Source: Arcobacter aquimarinus | GTDB taxonomy: Bacteria; Campylobacterota; Campylobacteria; Campylobacterales; Arcobacteraceae | Length of the DNA stretch: 64,000 bases | Direction of reading: 5' to 3' | NCBI RefSeq assembly: GCF_013177635.1 | Contig: NZ_CP030944.1 | Coordinates: forward strand, 2,294,001 to 2,358,000 | Shown here: positions 8,584 through 16,561 of the stretch, piece by piece | Layout of the letters: each line of letters opens with the position of its first letter | Numbering within the stretch: position 1 is the first letter of the stretch | Position numbers and translations under genes: made by a program | Notes under the pieces: generated by a model | Database searches by the model: none | What the model saw: the letters and a program-made list of their open reading frames with translations, nothing else | Told to the model about the DNA's origin: nothing

Positions 8584-9971
8584 CTTATGCTTTTTATTAA
8601 ATGTTCTACATCTAATTTTGCTTTTAAAGTAGAGATAAAATTATCAACAGTTTGTTTTTTATACTCTTGAAAATCAAAACCTACATAATCAGCTTTTATT
8701 GATTTAAAATATTTTGTTCTAAATTCGTTGTTATCAAAAATTTGATGTACAAAAGTACCTTTGAAATTTTGTTTTTCAAAAGATAATGGATATTTTTCAC
8801 ACATTCCATGATGTATTTCAAAACCAGCTATTTTTTCACCAAATAACTCATAAGTTTTTTTCTCTAAAATTTTCTCTTTTTCAAAAATAATATTATCAGG
8901 AATAAAGGCAAATCCCTCTTCTTTGATGATTTCTTCATTCTCTATTGCATAAATATCTTCAAGATTCTCAAACATCATCTCATATCCACCACAAATAGCA
9001 CAAATCTCTTTTTTGTAGTTTTTAATCTGCTCAAAAAGTCCAGTCTTTTTTAACCAAAGCAAATCTTTGATTACAAGTTTACTTCCAGGAAGTATCACTA
9101 AATCAAACTTTTCAAGTGAAATGTTGGAACTAACAAACTCCACAAAAACCTCATCATCAGCAATCAAAGGCTCAAAATCATTGTAGTTACTCATATATGG
9201 ATATGCAATTACTGCAATATCTAGTTTTTTATTTTTGGGTTGTTGAACAAAGTTTTTCAAACTAGCACTATCTTCAAATCCAAGATTAAAAGGCAGATAT
9301 GGCAATACTCCTAAAACTGGAATCTTGAAATCCTCTTGAATGATTCTAATGCCTTCATCAAAAAGTGTTAAATCACCTCTAAATTTATTTACAATTACAC
9401 CTATTACATTTTTTCGTAACTTTTCTGGAAGTAGATTATAAACTCCCCAAATAGAAGCAAAAACTCCACCTTTTTCTATGTCTGCTACAAGTATGATTTT
9501 TGTGTTATAAACACTAGCTATAAAAATATTTGATAAGTCTTTATCCATAAGATTTAACTCAACGGGACTTCCAGCACCCTCAGCAACTATGCAATCATAC
9601 TTTTTATCAAGATAATCAAAACATCGCTTAACAGCAGGTTTAAGTAAATCTAAATCTCTATAATATTCTCTCACATCTTTATTAGTTACAACTTTTCCCT
9701 CAACTATAAGTGAGGCAGAACTTCCTCGTCCAGATTTTAGTAATACTGGATTTAGATGATATGAAGTAGGAACACCTAAAACCTCAGCTTGAAAATATTG
9801 AGCGATTGCTATTTCACTTCCATCATCGCAAACGTGAGAATTATTTGATACATTTTGTGCTTTAAATGGTGTTACTGAAATTCCTAAATCTTGAAGTATT
9901 TTAGCTATCACAAAAGTGATTGTTGATTTTCCTGCATCACTTGAAGTTCCGAAGATTGAGATGTTATTCAT
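8580..9971 (-). CDS. cobQ: Cobyric acid synthase (glutamine-dependent) CobQ/CbiP
   Basis: Amidates four side chains of adenosylcobyrinate a,c-diamide to give cobyric acid, using glutamine and ATP. The N-terminal dethiobiotin-synthetase-like P-loop reads GTSSDAGKS (8-16). The C-terminal half is a class I glutamine amidotransferase fold with its nucleophile in AICGGYEMM (about 330) and the catalytic His in EIHHGM (about 390). Length 463 is slightly below the roughly 485 of many homologues. Its ATG lies inside the last codons of the upstream KAP-like NTPase gene (ATGAATAA), with AGGA 9-10 nt before it inside that gene, so the two are coupled. Confidence 0.93.
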   Translation of the reverse strand: MNNISIFGTSSDAGKSTITFVIAKILQDLGISVTPFKAQNVSNNSHVCDDGSEIAIAQYFQAEVLGVPTSYHLNPVLLKSGRGSSASLIVEGKVVTNKDVREYYRDLDLLKPAVKRCFDYLDKKYDCIVAEGAGSPVELNLMDKDLSNIFIASVYNTKIILVADIEKGGVFASIWGVYNLLPEKLRKNVIGVIVNKFRGDLTLFDEGIRIIQEDFKIPVLGVLPYLPFNLGFEDSASLKNFVQQPKNKKLDIAVIAYPYMSNYNDFEPLIADDEVFVEFVSSNISLEKFDLVILPGSKLVIKDLLWLKKTGLFEQIKNYKKEICAICGGYEMMFENLEDIYAIENEEIIKEEGFAFIPDNIIFEKEKILEKKTYELFGEKIAGFEIHHGMCEKYPLSFEKQNFKGTFVHQIFDNNEFRTKYFKSIKADYVGFDFQEYKKQTVDNFISTLKAKLDVEHLIKSIS

Positions 9972-11163
9972 CTATTAAAATTCCTGTTTCTATGAAGTTA
10001 TTAATTTTTTGGAATAAAACATTATTTGTCCCAATATAATTAATTTTATATCTATAAAACAAATACCAAATTTTTATATATATTTTATTATCATTTATAA
10101 AATCTATTAGTTTGTTTTTTTGTGTCATAGAAGGGGAAGTGGTTATTTCATCAATTATTAAATTTACATTAATTTCTTTTTTATTTAAAATATTAAAAAA
10201 TTCTTTACTCAAAATTTGAAAATTTTTATCAGATATATAATCTAATTCTTTAATAAAGAAAAGCTTTCCGTCATTCATTTTTTTTTCGATGAAATGACAA
10301 TGATACAAAATAAAATTAATATTAATAAAAATTAAATATCTTAAAATAGCATCATTCATTTCTTGTTTTTTTTCAATCCATTCAACTAAATTATCCAAAA
10401 CTTGAATATAGATTCTTGCATTTAATTCTTCTGTTTCTTCAATAGTTTTTAGAATAATTTCTTTATACTTATCTAATACTCTATATCGTTTAATACTAAA
10501 AATAGTTTCAAAAAGTTCTTTTATGCTTGGGTCATATTTCAAAAACTTTGATACAGATTTTTCTTTTACTTTTGAAAATACATCTTTTTCTTCACCTTTA
10601 AATACATCATCATTTAAAATAATCACTACTTTACAATCAAAGTTTAAAGTTAATTGAGTAATAAATCCAAATAAATCATTTAAATCTATATCTTTTGATT
10701 TTCTTTCAAAATCATCAAAACAGATGATTGCACCATTCTTTAATCTTTCAAGAGCAATTCTTTCTTGATTGTCTTTTTGTTCTTCTTTCACACCATTTGC
10801 AAATTTTTCAATCTTTTCAGAAAAAATACTTCCATATCTTTTTGTATATTTTGTAAATGTAGAAACTTTTTGTGTAACAATATTTTCTCCACCTATTGCA
10901 CTAAAATATAATTGTGCGAAAATATCATTTTCAATCTCTTCAATTGAACTTTTACCATACAAACTTACGTAAGAATAAGCACTATTTTTGATACTTAACT
11001 CTTTTTTTAATTCATCAGTTGCAATAATCTTCTTCCAAAAATGAGTTTTCCCACTTCCCCATTTTCCTGAAAGCATAATAACTTTACCGTTGTTATTATC
11101 ATTTAGTAAATATCCATTATTTTCATCAACTAAATATTCTTTTAGGATTTTCGCATTTGCCAT
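9964..11163 (-). CDS. KAP-like P-loop NTPase of unknown role
   Basis: A 399-residue soluble protein. Walker A is GKWGSGKT (33-40) right after VIML; Walker B is IICFDDFE (Asp150/Asp151), and a VVIILNDD strand near 180 resembles sensor 1. The GKWGSGKT and FDDFER pattern is that of KAP-family P-loop ATPases, though no membrane insert is obvious. The rest is helical and lysine-rich with no domain I recognise. AAGGA sits 5 nt before the ATG. It lies directly downstream of a toxin-antitoxin pair and overlaps cobQ by 8 bp. KAP NTPases often occur in accessory or defence loci, so a defence role is possible but unproven. Confidence 0.7.
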   Translation of the reverse strand: MANAKILKEYLVDENNGYLLNDNNNGKVIMLSGKWGSGKTHFWKKIIATDELKKELSIKNSAYSYVSLYGKSSIEEIENDIFAQLYFSAIGGENIVTQKVSTFTKYTKRYGSIFSEKIEKFANGVKEEQKDNQERIALERLKNGAIICFDDFERKSKDIDLNDLFGFITQLTLNFDCKVVIILNDDVFKGEEKDVFSKVKEKSVSKFLKYDPSIKELFETIFSIKRYRVLDKYKEIILKTIEETEELNARIYIQVLDNLVEWIEKKQEMNDAILRYLIFININFILYHCHFIEKKMNDGKLFFIKELDYISDKNFQILSKEFFNILNKKEINVNLIIDEITTSPSMTQKNKLIDFINDNKIYIKIWYLFYRYKINYIGTNNVLFQKINNFIETGILIDE

Positions 11164-11171
11164 CTTAGTCC

Positions 11172-11459
11172 TTATTTCTTATACGAATTTTCTCTTGATT
11201 TCACAGCAACAACAAGTATAATAAGTCTATCTTCCTCTTTTTTATAAATAACCCTATATGTTCTAAGTTTTAATCTATAAAGTTCTTCATTTAATCCTTG
11301 AAGTTTTTTTATTTTGCCAGTTTTTAGAAGTTCTTGTTCGTATTCAAAAGAGAAATTATTTGTAAATTCTAAAATTGAATCTGTAATGAATTTAATATTT
11401 GCTTTGTCTATTCGTTTGAAATCTTTTATTGCTGTTTTTTTATAAACAACACTATACAT
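11172..11459 (-). CDS. RelE/ParE-superfamily toxin
   Basis: A 95-residue basic protein with the RelE/YafQ-like fold signature: an N-terminal YKKTAIKDFKRI helix, KKLQGLNEELYRLKLRTYRVIYK in the middle and a VVAVKSRENSYKK end. It probably acts as an mRNA interferase or gyrase-type toxin; the sequence alone does not decide. Its ATG follows the antitoxin stop with no spacer, which suits coupled translation after the antitoxin. Confidence 0.85.
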   Translation of the reverse strand: MYSVVYKKTAIKDFKRIDKANIKFITDSILEFTNNFSFEYEQELLKTGKIKKLQGLNEELYRLKLRTYRVIYKKEEDRLIILVVAVKSRENSYKK

Positions 11460-11681
11460 CTAAATACCCAATTCTTTTAATAACTCATCATGGCTAATTG
11501 TTCCACTACTATCATTTAACCTTTTTTTAGCAAGTTGTATATCTTGATAATCCATATACATCTCAAGGGCTTCACTAATAATTGCTGTTTTCTTTTTCCC
11601 TAACTCTTTTGACATTATGTCTAAATCTTCAAGTAATTCTAAAGATAGAGTAAATGTTGTTGGTTTAACTGTTTTATACAT
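11460..11681 (-). CDS. Ribbon-helix-helix antitoxin of the RelE/ParE-type toxin
   Basis: A 73-residue protein. The N-terminal part (TFTLSLELLEDLDIMSKELGKKKTAIISEAL, given here as the RHH core from TFTLS to ISEAL) is a ribbon-helix-helix DNA-binding domain. The tail (AKKRL to LLKELGI) would bind the toxin. AAAGGAG stands upstream of the ATG. The promoter at 11705-11733 is overlapped by three near-identical 12-bp repeats, the kind of site such an antitoxin would bind to repress its own operon. Confidence 0.85.
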   Translation of the reverse strand: MYKTVKPTTFTLSLELLEDLDIMSKELGKKKTAIISEALEMYMDYQDIQLAKKRLNDSSGTISHDELLKELGI

Positions 11682-11693
11682 AATAAACTCCTT

Positions 11694-11729
11694 TTATATT
11701 GTTTATTATATTGTTTATTATATTTATTG
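11694..11729 (-). repeat. Three tandem 12-bp repeats, probable antitoxin operator
   Basis: TTATATTGTTTA is repeated exactly at 11694-11705 and 11706-11717, with a degenerate third unit at 11718-11729. The repeats cover the -10 and spacer of the toxin-antitoxin promoter. Direct repeats at a promoter are typical operators for ribbon-helix-helix antitoxins; binding here is inferred. Confidence 0.7.
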
Positions 11730-11733
11730 TCAA
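11705..11733 (-). promoter_or_regulatory. Consensus sigma70 promoter of the toxin-antitoxin operon
   Basis: On the minus strand -35 TTGACA (11728-11733) and -10 TATAAT (11705-11710) are both perfect, with a 17-bp spacer. It lies 24 bp before the antitoxin ATG and inside the end of the upstream SDR gene region, so the toxin-antitoxin-NTPase-cobQ genes can be read separately from the cob genes upstream. Confidence 0.8.
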
Positions 11734-12420
11734 CTAAACATAAATCATTTTTTTAGTCATTCCACCATCAACAACTATATTTTCACCAGTGATAAAACCT
11801 CTATTTTTTAGTAAAAATTTTACAGTATCTACTATATCCAAAGAAGTTCCAACTCGTCCGCTTAAGTGTTGTTCATTATCATTTGCAGTTGGTTTATAGT
11901 TAATATCTGTATTTATCCAACCTGGACTTATAGAATTTACTTTTACATTTGGTGCTAAACTAGCAGCTAGTGCGTGAGTTAGTGAACTAATTCCACCTTT
12001 TGAAGCACTATAACTTTCAGTTCCACTCTCACTCATCAAAGCTCTTGTTGAAGAGATATTTATAATATGCCCTTTGGATTCTTTTAGTAATGATGCAAAC
12101 TCTTTTGATAAGATATAAGGTGCTGTTAAATTCACACTTATTATCTTTTCCCACTCTTCTATGGTTTGTTCTTCTAGTGATATATGATTAAAAATTGCTG
12201 CATTGTTTATTAGTGCATAGATTTTATTTCTATCTTTTTTGATTTTTTCTATAGTTTTTAATAACTGCTCTTTAGAAGATAAATCACACTTATAAAACTT
12301 CACTCTATCCATCTTTTTTTCTATTATATCTATATTTATTATTTGATATTTTTTTCTTAAATTTTTTGCTAGTGCTTTTCCTATACCATTTGAAGCACCT
12401 GTTATTATGATAGTCTTCAT
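11734..12420 (-). CDS. Classical SDR-family oxidoreductase
   Basis: A 228-residue short-chain dehydrogenase. The cofactor motif TGASNGIGKAL lies at 7-17, the NNAA motif near residue 73, catalytic Ser in INISSTRA and Tyr/Lys in ESYSASKGG, and the C-terminal ITGENIVVDGGMTKK is typical. The substrate cannot be read from the sequence. It follows the transglutaminase-like gene by 7 bp in the cobalamin run. Resemblance to 3-oxoacyl reductases is only at family level. Confidence 0.85.
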   Translation of the reverse strand: MKTIIITGASNGIGKALAKNLRKKYQIINIDIIEKKMDRVKFYKCDLSSKEQLLKTIEKIKKDRNKIYALINNAAIFNHISLEEQTIEEWEKIISVNLTAPYILSKEFASLLKESKGHIINISSTRALMSESGTESYSASKGGISSLTHALAASLAPNVKVNSISPGWINTDINYKPTANDNEQHLSGRVGTSLDIVDTVKFLLKNRGFITGENIVVDGGMTKKMIYV

Positions 12421-12427
12421 ATTCTTC

Positions 12428-13039
12428 CTAATACTTATACTCTAATTTATTTATAACTAATTTTTTATTTACAAACGGGTCAACAATTGCACTTATTTCA
12501 TCTAGTTTATATTTCAAAGGAAAACCAATTTTTGAATTTTGGGCTGTACTTTCTAAAATATAAAAAGGTTTATCATTTACATATAAAGCTTTTTTATTTA
12601 GTTTTATATCTTCAAAATTTATAATCACAAAAATATGCTCTGGAACTAATACAAAATAAACTTTTTCATAACCACTAACTTTTAAAAGTGAAATCAAAAG
12701 ATTTGATTTATCATCACAATCTCCAAAATTTTGTTCAACTACATTTTTAGGACTTCGTGCAACACTTTCATTTATTTTATATGGAATTGCTGTAACAAAA
12801 TCAAGCATTGATTGAACTTCACAAAGTTTGTCATTTTGACAATCTTTTGTTAAATATAAAGCTAGTTTTTTTGTATAGTCATCTTTTCTTACTTGATTTA
12901 CATAAGTTGCATCACCGATATCTATAAACTGATTTTTCACTATAAAAAATGAAGAAACTATCAAATAAATCACATAAATAATAAAAATAGCAGATAATAA
13001 AAAAGAGAAATATTTTAAAAATCTATTGTTTATTAACAT
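12428..13039 (-). CDS. Membrane-anchored transglutaminase-like protein
   Basis: 203 residues with one N-terminal transmembrane segment (about 8-33), so the rest is predicted to face the periplasm. The transglutaminase/cysteine-protease-like core shows a nucleophile in FGDCDDKSNLL and a His in VPEHIFVII, followed by ESTA, where an acidic third residue would lie. It overlaps the start-side gene (cobC-like) by 7 bp. Such proteins can be proteases or cross-linkers; no substrate is suggested, and its place among cob genes may be only operon hitch-hiking. Confidence 0.7.
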   Translation of the reverse strand: MLINNRFLKYFSFLLSAIFIIYVIYLIVSSFFIVKNQFIDIGDATYVNQVRKDDYTKKLALYLTKDCQNDKLCEVQSMLDFVTAIPYKINESVARSPKNVVEQNFGDCDDKSNLLISLLKVSGYEKVYFVLVPEHIFVIINFEDIKLNKKALYVNDKPFYILESTAQNSKIGFPLKYKLDEISAIVDPFVNKKLVINKLEYKY

Positions 13040-14046
13040 ATCTCTTCTAATGCCTTTTGTAAAATCTCATTTGCATTTGAACTTTTTACAGCAATTCTAA
13101 TAAATCTTTCATCTAAAAAATCAAAATTTGAACAATCTCTAACCATAATTTTATATGGTTTTAGTAATTCTATGAACTCTTTTGCTTTTAGATTTTTTAG
13201 TTTTACAAGTAGATAATTTGCACTACTTTCAAAAACTTCTTCTATTAAAGTAGAATTTTTTAGAATATTTTCTAACTCTATTTTATTTTTTATATTTATT
13301 GCTTTTGAGATATTTTTGAAAAGTTTATCATCAAGTGCAGCTTGTAAATAGTTTGAATCAAATTGTGATAGTTTCCACATAGGTTCAAACTCTTTTAATT
13401 TTTCTATATTTTCTTTTGTTGAAACTATTGTTCCAACTCGTATTCCTGCGCTTGAATAAAACTTTGTCATTGATTTTAAAATATATAATTTATCGTAAGT
13501 TTCTAAGTATTTTATAGCACTAGGTTTATCACAAAAATCCAAAAAACTCTCATCAATCAAAATAGTACAAGATTTTTCTATCCAAGTTTTCATCAACTCT
13601 TCAAGCTCATAATATTTTCCATCAGGAGTTGATGGATTTACAAAAATCACAAAACTATTCTCTTTTACTTCTTGATTGATATTTTCAAATCTATTTATTA
13701 GATTTAATTCATAATCAAAATTTAAAGCAGCTTTTTTATACTCCAAATACGCAGGTGAATAAATAGTACAAGTTTCTAAAGCAAGATGTTTAAACAAAGT
13801 AAAAATAGCACTACTTCCACCATTGAAAAGCTCAATTTGAGAAGTTTTAACTGCATAATTAAAAGCTATTTTTTCATACAACTTATCATAAGTTGGATAT
13901 GATGAAATATCTAAAGTGTTAAAATCTACATTTATTTGAGGTTTTACAAAATTTATATTTGAAGATAAATCAATTATTTCACTAACTTTACATCCTAAAT
14001 CAAATGCAAATTTTTCTATTTGTCCGCCATGTTCAAAAGTTTTCAT
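13033..14046 (-). CDS. cobC: Threonine-phosphate decarboxylase-like PLP enzyme (CobC/CobD type)
   Basis: Expected to decarboxylate L-threonine O-3-phosphate to aminopropanol phosphate, the substrate of CbiB. It is an aminotransferase class I/II fold of 337 residues. EHGGQ at the start and LSSNIN (28-33) match the HGG...DFSANIN opening of this family, distinguishing it from ordinary histidinol-phosphate aminotransferases. The PLP residues are Asn137-Pro138, Asp165 and Lys195 (SMTKFYSSAGIRVG). It overlaps cobS by 4 bp. The same reaction is called CobD in Salmonella and CobC in Pseudomonas. Confidence 0.85.
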   Translation of the reverse strand: MKTFEHGGQIEKFAFDLGCKVSEIIDLSSNINFVKPQINVDFNTLDISSYPTYDKLYEKIAFNYAVKTSQIELFNGGSSAIFTLFKHLALETCTIYSPAYLEYKKAALNFDYELNLINRFENINQEVKENSFVIFVNPSTPDGKYYELEELMKTWIEKSCTILIDESFLDFCDKPSAIKYLETYDKLYILKSMTKFYSSAGIRVGTIVSTKENIEKLKEFEPMWKLSQFDSNYLQAALDDKLFKNISKAINIKNKIELENILKNSTLIEEVFESSANYLLVKLKNLKAKEFIELLKPYKIMVRDCSNFDFLDERFIRIAVKSSNANEILQKALEEIC

Positions 14047-14789
14047 AATATTAAAAGTAATCCTATATTTAAAAGTACAAGTTCTGTATGTTCAAGAGTA
14101 AATCCTAAACAATCACCATTTACAAAGCCAAATTTATTGTCTAAAACTTTTAATATGAAATAAAAACTCAAAAGTGATAAAACAAATAAAACCAAAACAT
14201 TTGAGCCAATAAAAAATGCGATAATCACATAAATCAAAGCAATAATTTTAAGACCTAAAATCCCACCATGTTCAAATGCCAAAGATAAAAAACTATCTTT
14301 ACTAAATTTAAAATATCCAAGCAAATAAATCAAATTTAATCTTGAAAATATACAAACAATAAAAAAAAGTGCATACTGTTTTTCATACAAAACATAAGTT
14401 ATGATTCCAACTTTTAATAAAACAAAAGCAAAACCATACAAAGCTCCAATCGCTCCAATAGTTGATTCTTTCATAATTTTATAAGCATCTTTCCCACTAT
14501 ATGAAGCAAACCAACCATCAACAACATCGATTATTGCTTCTGTGTGAATAAAACCATAAAGTGCCAAATAAACAATAGCAACAACAAAAGAAGAATATAA
14601 AGGATGAAAAAACTCATTTAATAAAAGATTTAATCCAATAACAATAGAAGCCAAAATAGCTCCAACAAGTGGCAACAAAATCAAAGTATATTTATAAGTT
14701 TGATTGTTTATTTGCATATCTTTTACAAAAACAGGAATGATTGAAAAATACGAAAGTGCAAAGAAAAAGGCGTTTAATATAGCTTTCAT
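14043..14789 (-). CDS. cobS: Adenosylcobinamide-GDP ribazoletransferase
   Basis: Joins GDP-cobinamide to alpha-ribazole (or its phosphate) to complete the lower ligand. The 248-residue membrane protein has the CobS segment EAIIDVVDGWFASYSGKDAYKIM (acidic metal site, shown from EAIID to AYKIM) and STIGAIGALYGF, plus about six hydrophobic helices. It overlaps cobU and the cobC-like gene by 4 bp each, so these are one translation-coupled unit. Confidence 0.93.
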   Translation of the reverse strand: MKAILNAFFFALSYFSIIPVFVKDMQINNQTYKYTLILLPLVGAILASIVIGLNLLLNEFFHPLYSSFVVAIVYLALYGFIHTEAIIDVVDGWFASYSGKDAYKIMKESTIGAIGALYGFAFVLLKVGIITYVLYEKQYALFFIVCIFSRLNLIYLLGYFKFSKDSFLSLAFEHGGILGLKIIALIYVIIAFFIGSNVLVLFVLSLLSFYFILKVLDNKFGFVNGDCLGFTLEHTELVLLNIGLLLIL

Positions 14790-15283
14790 TTTAATCTTCT
14801 TTCAAGTCCATATTTCACCTCATAAACCTCATCACATAGTTTTGTTAACTCTTGACCTATAAGTCCTGAAAAATCCACAAATCTTCGTGATTCTTTATCA
14901 AATGGAATAATTCCACACGAAACATCATTTAAAATAAAAATGATATTTGCATCTATTTTACAAATATTTTGAAGCTGAGTTTTTAAAGTTTCTTCACTAT
15001 TTTGTAGATTATTAAAAAGCCACATTGAAACACAATCTATTAAATAAGTTCTGTTTTTCTCAACTACTTTTGTCAAATCTTTTGGCTCTTCAATAGTGAT
15101 AAAATCCTCTTTTCTCTCAAAAATATGTTTATCAATTCTATTTTGCATAGAATCATCTCCAAAAGAGTTATCATAAGTAGCAACATAATATGGTTTTTCA
15201 TTTATTGCTAATTCTAAAGCTTTTTTGATTCCAGCTTTTGTTTTTCCTGATTTTTGTCCACCAAAATAAAATATCTTCATCAA
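14786..15283 (-). CDS. cobU: Adenosylcobinamide kinase / guanylyltransferase
   Basis: Phosphorylates adenosylcobinamide and then transfers GMP to give GDP-cobinamide. The P-loop GGQKSGKT lies near residue 8, and RIDKHIFERKEDFITIEEP carries the His that is guanylylated in CobU. Residue count 165 is a little short of the usual 175-180. It overlaps marC and cobS by 4 bp each. Confidence 0.9.
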   Translation of the reverse strand: MMKIFYFGGQKSGKTKAGIKKALELAINEKPYYVATYDNSFGDDSMQNRIDKHIFERKEDFITIEEPKDLTKVVEKNRTYLIDCVSMWLFNNLQNSEETLKTQLQNICKIDANIIFILNDVSCGIIPFDKESRRFVDFSGLIGQELTKLCDEVYEVKYGLERRLK

Positions 15284-15879
15284 AGCTCCAAAAAGTTTTT
15301 AATACCAGTAAATACAATTTGAGCAGATAAAGCAGCTAAAATTAAACCAGTAATTTTTGAAAGAACTAAAAGTCCTTGTTTCCCCATCATTCTTTCAAAT
15401 ATACTTGAACTATAAAGCATAAAACCTATAACTAAAACAGCACTTATCAAAGCTAAACTTCCAGTAAGCATAGAAGATGTATTTTCAAAAGTGGCACCCA
15501 TAACAAGTAAAATACCTATTGTTCCAGGCCCTACAATAACAGGAATTGATAAAGGAACAACTGCTAATTGAAGCACATCTTTATCACCAACTTTAGCACT
15601 ATCTTTACTTCCTTTTACTAACTCAATTGCTGTTAAAAATAGTAAAGCTCCTGCTCCTATTCTAAAAGCATCAAGAGTAATTCCAAAAATTGTAAATATG
15701 TGTTTTCCAAAAAATAACAATATCATACTTGTAATGATTACTGAAATGGTAACCTTTATAGCTAAAGCTTTTTTTTCTTTAACACTTGCATCTTGTGTTA
15801 CAGTTAAAAAAACAGTTAATGCAAAAAAAGGTGCCATTATAAAAAACATTTTTAAAAATGTTGAAATAAATAAATCCAT
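15280..15879 (-). CDS. MarC-family integral membrane protein
   Basis: 199 residues with about six transmembrane helices. The SIPVIVGPGTIGILLVMGA segment and the opening LFISTFLKMFFIMAPF are typical of the MarC/YchE family, whose function is unsettled despite the old link to multiple antibiotic resistance. Its stop overlaps cobU, so it is carried in the cob operon. Whether it has any role in cobalamin transport is unknown. Confidence 0.85.
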   Translation of the reverse strand: MDLFISTFLKMFFIMAPFFALTVFLTVTQDASVKEKKALAIKVTISVIITSMILLFFGKHIFTIFGITLDAFRIGAGALLFLTAIELVKGSKDSAKVGDKDVLQLAVVPLSIPVIVGPGTIGILLVMGATFENTSSMLTGSLALISAVLVIGFMLYSSSIFERMMGKQGLLVLSKITGLILAALSAQIVFTGIKNFLEL

Positions 15880-15903
15880 AGAAAATCCTAATTTATATAA
15901 GGA

Positions 15904-16560
15904 TTAAAAATACTTTTTAATCTCATTTGCCCAAAGTTTATAAGCAGTTCCATTTAAGTGTAAATCATCAAAAGTAAACTCTTTTTTTAGCACTTTTTGT
16001 GGTGCAAAAATAGGATTTAGATTTATAAATGTGATTTGATTTTCACTTGTATATTTTTCTAATCTTCTATTTAACTCTTCAATTTTTGCATTAAAATCTG
16101 CTTTTCTTGCTTCTCCAACATATAAAGTTGCTTGAATATTAACTTTTATATTTTTATCTTTAAATATTTTGATTATTTTTAAATAGTTATTATAAACCTC
16201 ATCAACTTCTTTCCCTCTCATAATATCATTTACACCTATCATGATAAAAACTTGTTGAATATTTGAAGAGATAGAATCAAGTCTTTCTAAGACTCCACTT
16301 GTTGTATCTCCACTGATTCCCCTATTTTGAACTTTGTCATTATTTAAAAGTTCATTCCATAAACCCTCATCTGTTATTGAATCACCTAACATCATAGTCG
16401 TATATTTTTCATTCATAGCTAAAACCTCAAATTGACTTTTTTTATGTTTATAATATGGGTTATTTTGTATTTTCCATTCAACTACTTCTTGCTTTTCTGT
16501 AAAATTACATCCACTTAATAAAACTGCAAATAAAAGACCTGATAATATTTTTGTTCTCAT
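15904..16560 (-). CDS. SGNH/GDSL-type esterase lipoprotein
   Basis: A 218-residue predicted lipoprotein: signal peptide with lipobox LLSG-Cys19. The SGNH blocks are visible: block I LGDSITDEG (nucleophile Ser), block III GVNDIM and block V DDLHLN with the catalytic Asp and His. It probably cleaves an ester or acyl group at the cell envelope; the substrate is unknown. It sits 1 bp after cobT and before marC in the same direction. Confidence 0.85.
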   Translation of the reverse strand: MRTKILSGLLFAVLLSGCNFTEKQEVVEWKIQNNPYYKHKKSQFEVLAMNEKYTTMMLGDSITDEGLWNELLNNDKVQNRGISGDTTSGVLERLDSISSNIQQVFIMIGVNDIMRGKEVDEVYNNYLKIIKIFKDKNIKVNIQATLYVGEARKADFNAKIEELNRRLEKYTSENQITFINLNPIFAPQKVLKKEFTFDDLHLNGTAYKLWANEIKKYF

Positions 16561-16561
16561 T

